From: Planctomycetia bacterium
GTDB lineage: Bacteria; Planctomycetota; PLA2; JAEUHO01
Reading direction: 5' to 3'
Length of the DNA stretch: 15,752 nucleotides
Assembly (NCBI GenBank): GCA_030618975.1
Contig: JAUXCH010000031.1
Coordinates: 1-15,752 of the forward strand
Part shown: positions 13,775 to 15,752 of the stretch, piece after piece
How the letters are laid out: each line of letters starts with the position of its first letter
How positions within the stretch are numbered: the first letter of the stretch is position 1
Translations under genes and position numbers: made by a program
Notes under the pieces: generated by a model
The model's input: the letters and a program-made list of their open reading frames with translations, nothing else
Databases searched by the model: none
Told to the model about the DNA's origin: nothing

Positions 13775-14310
13775 GTCCCTGCCGCCGCGGGCGCCGGTCC
13801 GCCTGCCCACGGGATGTCGGGACGCGACTCCGGCCGTAGGAACCGCGCCGTGTGCCTGGCCAGCCGACGGGCCTCCTGGTTCCGGCGCCGCGGGACCCAC
13901 GCGAATCGAACGGAGTCGAACTCGCGTGCGGCTTGCAGCACCCGGCGATGAAGGACGTCGCGGTCTTCGCCGAGCGTACCTGCGCGATGATCCTCCTTGA
14001 GCGTCGTCCGCATCCGGTTGTAGGCCGATCGGATCTTCACCTCGGCGATGCCCTGCGCCTTGGCGATTTCCAGGGCCCGGTAGATCGCGAACTTCTCCAT
14101 CAGGCCCGGCGGGACATCGTCGTAGGACTCGGAGTAGACGGCGATGACCCGGCCGTCGCGCCTGCGGCGTGTCGTGCAGTGATGCACCAGGCCGATGCCG
14201 ATGACGCGGCGCTTCGCGTCGTGGGACGCACCGACACGAAAGGTGTGCCGCACCGGCGGCTCTCCGGCCGCGGAGGCGACGGATCTACACCCGGTACCAA
14301 TGTTCGGCAT
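13675..14310 (-). CDS. RNase H-fold protein lacking catalytic acids
   Basis: In this 211-aa frame, residues 23-155 resemble the RNase HI/RVT_3 fold: a first strand FRVGASHD with GIGLV after it, the helix LMEKFAIYRALEIAKAQG, the strand EVKIRSAYNRM, and the final FAWVPRRRNQEARRLAR, very close to the family's WVPxxxNxxADxLAR. Of the four catalytic acids only E72 remains; the D10, D70 and D134 positions are V26, A96 and R148. Nuclease activity is therefore unlikely, though nucleic-acid binding may persist. I chose ATG at 14310, 28 bases after the upstream stop; GTG at 14322 is an alternative. The last ~50 residues are Ala/Ser/Pro-rich and are read antisense through the end of the convergent gene. 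The fold assignment is moderately secure. Confidence 0.55.
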   Translation of the reverse strand: MPNIGTGCRSVASAAGEPPVRHTFRVGASHDAKRRVIGIGLVHHCTTRRRRDGRVIAVYSESYDDVPPGLMEKFAIYRALEIAKAQGIAEVKIRSAYNRMRTTLKEDHRAGTLGEDRDVLHRRVLQAAREFDSVRFAWVPRRRNQEARRLARHTARFLRPESRPDIPWAGGPAPAAAGTQGNVSSTSSDASSATATSRSANGPLSGPALTR

Positions 14311-14338
14311 TCGGGTTCCCACTTCCGCTCGCCCCGGC

Positions 14339-15628
14339 TCACTGCCGCAGGAGCAGCCAGACGTGGCCGTGGACCCCGGATCGCGGCTCGAGCGCACGGA
14401 TCTCGCTGGAGAGCGACGCCACCATCCGCGCAAGGGCCGCCGCTTCGATGTCCTTCTTCAAGGCCGCAGCGAAGGTCTCGCCGAAGCGGTCCCGCTGTTC
14501 CTCATCGAGTTCCGCCCAGGCCTTCGTGAGGTCCTCGCCGTCCTGCTCGACGCCGAGCTCGGTGAGGGCTTGCCGGCGCACGCGCGCCATGGCCGGCTGG
14601 TAGCGCCTCGCGACGAGGTCGCGCTTCCTGCGGAGCCTCTCCAGCCGCGCCGTGTCCTCTTCGGTCCGCGCCGCCCGCGCCGTGGCCCGGAGGATCACGT
14701 CGCCGACCAGCAGGTCGAGCCGCCCGTCGCCGTCGAAATCGAAGACGCACGGCTTCACGCGCGAGCCGACTCGGATCGGCGCGTCCGGCTCGAGATGCAT
14801 CCCGTTCCCGGACGATTCGAGCAGCGGCGTCGGCCCGGCAAGAACGGGCGGCCCCTCCTTCGCGGAGTTCGCGTACCAGAGCACGCTGCCGTCGCCGCAT
14901 CCCACGATCAGGTCGAGGGTCCCGCTCCCGTCCCAGTCCGCGATCATGGGGCCGGCGTCGCCGTGGGCGACGGAGATCACGTCGCCGTCGACCTCGAGTC
15001 GCCGGCCTTCGCCGAGCTCCAACGCCGCGCCGCCGCTTTCGTTGGGCACGAACCACACGTGGCCCCGGATGTCGCCCACCACGAGGTCCAGGTCGCCGTC
15101 CCGGTCCCAGTCCGACGCGAAGACCGCTGCCGCGGAGCCGAGGTTGATCTCGTCGCCACCGGCGTCGACGATCCGCTGCGCCTCGGCGTACGTGCCGTCC
15201 TCCTGCCCTTGGAACACGTAGAGCTCGCCCGGGTAGGACCCGCTGATCACGTCGAGACGACCGTCGCGGTCGAGGTCCACGACCTGTGGACCGAAGCCGA
15301 CGCATCAGCCCGAGGGGACGGTGCCCTCGGCCTCTCCGGCCTTGAACACCACGTAGTCCTCGAAGCGCGGCTCGGTCGCCGTGCCGACGTTTCGGTAGAT
15401 GCGGAGCTTCCCTCCGCCCATCTGGCCGACCAGCAGGTCCCAGAGCCCGTCGCCGTCCCAGTCGTGCGCGAACGGCGCGGCGTGCCCCACGTCGCAGTCC
15501 ATGGGCTCACCGCCTGCCTCGAGCCGGACGGGTGGCTGGAGGTCGTCCCCGGCCCGGGCCGTCGAAGCGGCCGCGGCCACGAGGGCCAGGGTCAGGCTCA
15601 GGAGGGTGACGGTGCTCAGCGTCCGCAT
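14339..15628 (-). CDS. Secreted VCBS/FG-GAP repeat protein with in-frame TGA, candidate selenoprotein
   Basis: If TGA at 15305-15307 is read through, one frame gives 429 aa. The signal peptide MRTLSTVTLLSLTLALVAAA ends near residue 26. Five calcium-binding VCBS/FG-GAP motifs follow, at about residues 56 (DWDGDGLWDLLVG), 118 (DLDRDGRLDVISG), 173 (DWDRDGDLDLVVGD), 231 (DWDGSGTLDLIVG) and 297 (DFDGDGRLDLLVGD), suggesting a beta-propeller. A charged helical region (about 320-415) and the terminal HGHVWLLLRQ complete the family pattern. The TGA is codon 108, next to C109, giving VPSG-U-CVGFGPQ. Both sides are in the same frame with no other lesion, and a SECIS-like hairpin follows. GGGGAG lies six bases before ATG at 15628. 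The alternative is a nonsense mutation splitting the gene into 15305-15628 and a downstream fragment. The biochemical role is unknown; surface binding or thiol/selenol redox is possible. Confidence 0.8.
15274..15292 (-). promoter_or_regulatory. Candidate bacterial SECIS hairpin
   Basis: On the minus strand GGTCCAC and GTGGACC form a perfect 7-bp stem closing the five-base loop AGGTC. Nineteen bases lie between the in-frame TGA and the loop, within the range known for bacterial selenocysteine insertion elements, and the loop has G at its second position as they require. As I recall it, the E. coli fdhF element has loop AGGUCU. GTCG and CGAC outside the hairpin could add a lower stem. The structure is seen directly; SelB binding is inferred. 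Confidence 0.6.
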
Positions 15629-15685
15629 GGCGTTGCTCCCCGTAGCAGGCCGCCCATCCTACGACGACGCGGGCCGCGCGATCCT

Positions 15686-15703
15686 GCCCGCGGCCTCGCG
15701 GGC
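15686..15703. other. GC-rich hairpin upstream of the VCBS gene
   Basis: GCCCGCG and CGCGGGC form a perfect 7-bp stem with loop GCCT. There is no T-tract on either side. Next to it is the palindrome CACATGTG (15706-15713). It could end a gene lying beyond the window or serve as a regulatory site; no function can be assigned. No gene is seen in 15629-15752. Confidence 0.3.
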
Positions 15704-15752
15704 CCCACATGTGCGGAGAAGCGCTATCCCCAATCGAATCGGCTCTCGTGCG

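Noticed and set aside
14339..15628. Treating the VCBS region as two separate genes or a simple pseudogene
   Set aside because: Both parts are in the same frame with one TGA only, the signal peptide and first repeat are on one side with the rest on the other, and the SECIS-like hairpin offers a specific explanation. A nonsense mutation remains the main alternative.
1..15752. CRISPR array, tRNA, rRNA or insertion sequence
   Set aside because: I saw no regularly spaced repeats, no tRNA cloverleaf with a recognisable TTCRA arm, no rRNA sequence and no transposase motif.

Overview
The window is about 70% GC, with tightly packed genes in alternating strand blocks. Several genes recall Planctomycetota or a similar high-GC environmental lineage: a secreted VCBS/FG-GAP protein with a C-terminal helical tail, small secreted lipoproteins and HEAT-like proteins, a eukaryote-type adenylosuccinate lyase and tandem pstB genes. 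There is no rRNA or marker gene, so this placement is an inference.

Layout. Positions 1-636 (minus) hold a PIN-toxin/ribbon-helix-helix antitoxin pair with a palindromic operator; the toxin runs off the left edge. Positions 660-3666 (minus) are a three-gene cluster: a Rossmann/DUF2520 dehydrogenase-like protein, an unrecognised 188-aa protein and purB. Positions 3969-5893 (plus) hold a lipoprotein and a secreted HEAT-like protein, separated by a gap with long inverted repeats. Positions 6012-11357 (plus) are a phosphate uptake operon, pstS-phoU-pstC-pstA-pstB1-pstB2, followed by a 2-phosphoglycerate-kinase-like gene (11414-12595) and a hairpin that may end transcription. Positions 12902-13774 (plus) encode a three-domain carboxypeptidase-regulatory-like protein. 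Positions 13675-15628 (minus) hold a VCBS/FG-GAP protein and a degenerate RNase H-fold protein.

Three points stand out. (1) The VCBS/FG-GAP gene is interrupted by one in-frame TGA directly before a Cys codon. Nineteen bases further on is a hairpin with a perfect 7-bp stem and an AGGUC loop like that of the E. coli fdhF selenocysteine insertion element, so the gene probably encodes a selenoprotein with a Sec-Cys pair. (2) The two PstB ATPases carry complementary defects: PstB1 lacks the Q-loop Gln and switch His but has LSGGQ, while PstB2 has normal Walker, Q- and H-loops but LSLEQ. This predicts a heterodimer with one consensus and one degenerate ATP site, a layout known from asymmetric ABC exporters. 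(3) PhoU is fused to a low-molecular-weight phosphatase/arsenate-reductase-like domain whose catalytic Cys and Arg are gone.

How the genes fit together: PstS binds phosphate outside the membrane, PstC/PstA form the channel, PstB1/PstB2 power it, and the PhoU fusion, placed unusually between pstS and pstC, probably senses or gates it. pstB2 carries an apparent one-base deletion near its start, either a sequencing error or a recent lesion.
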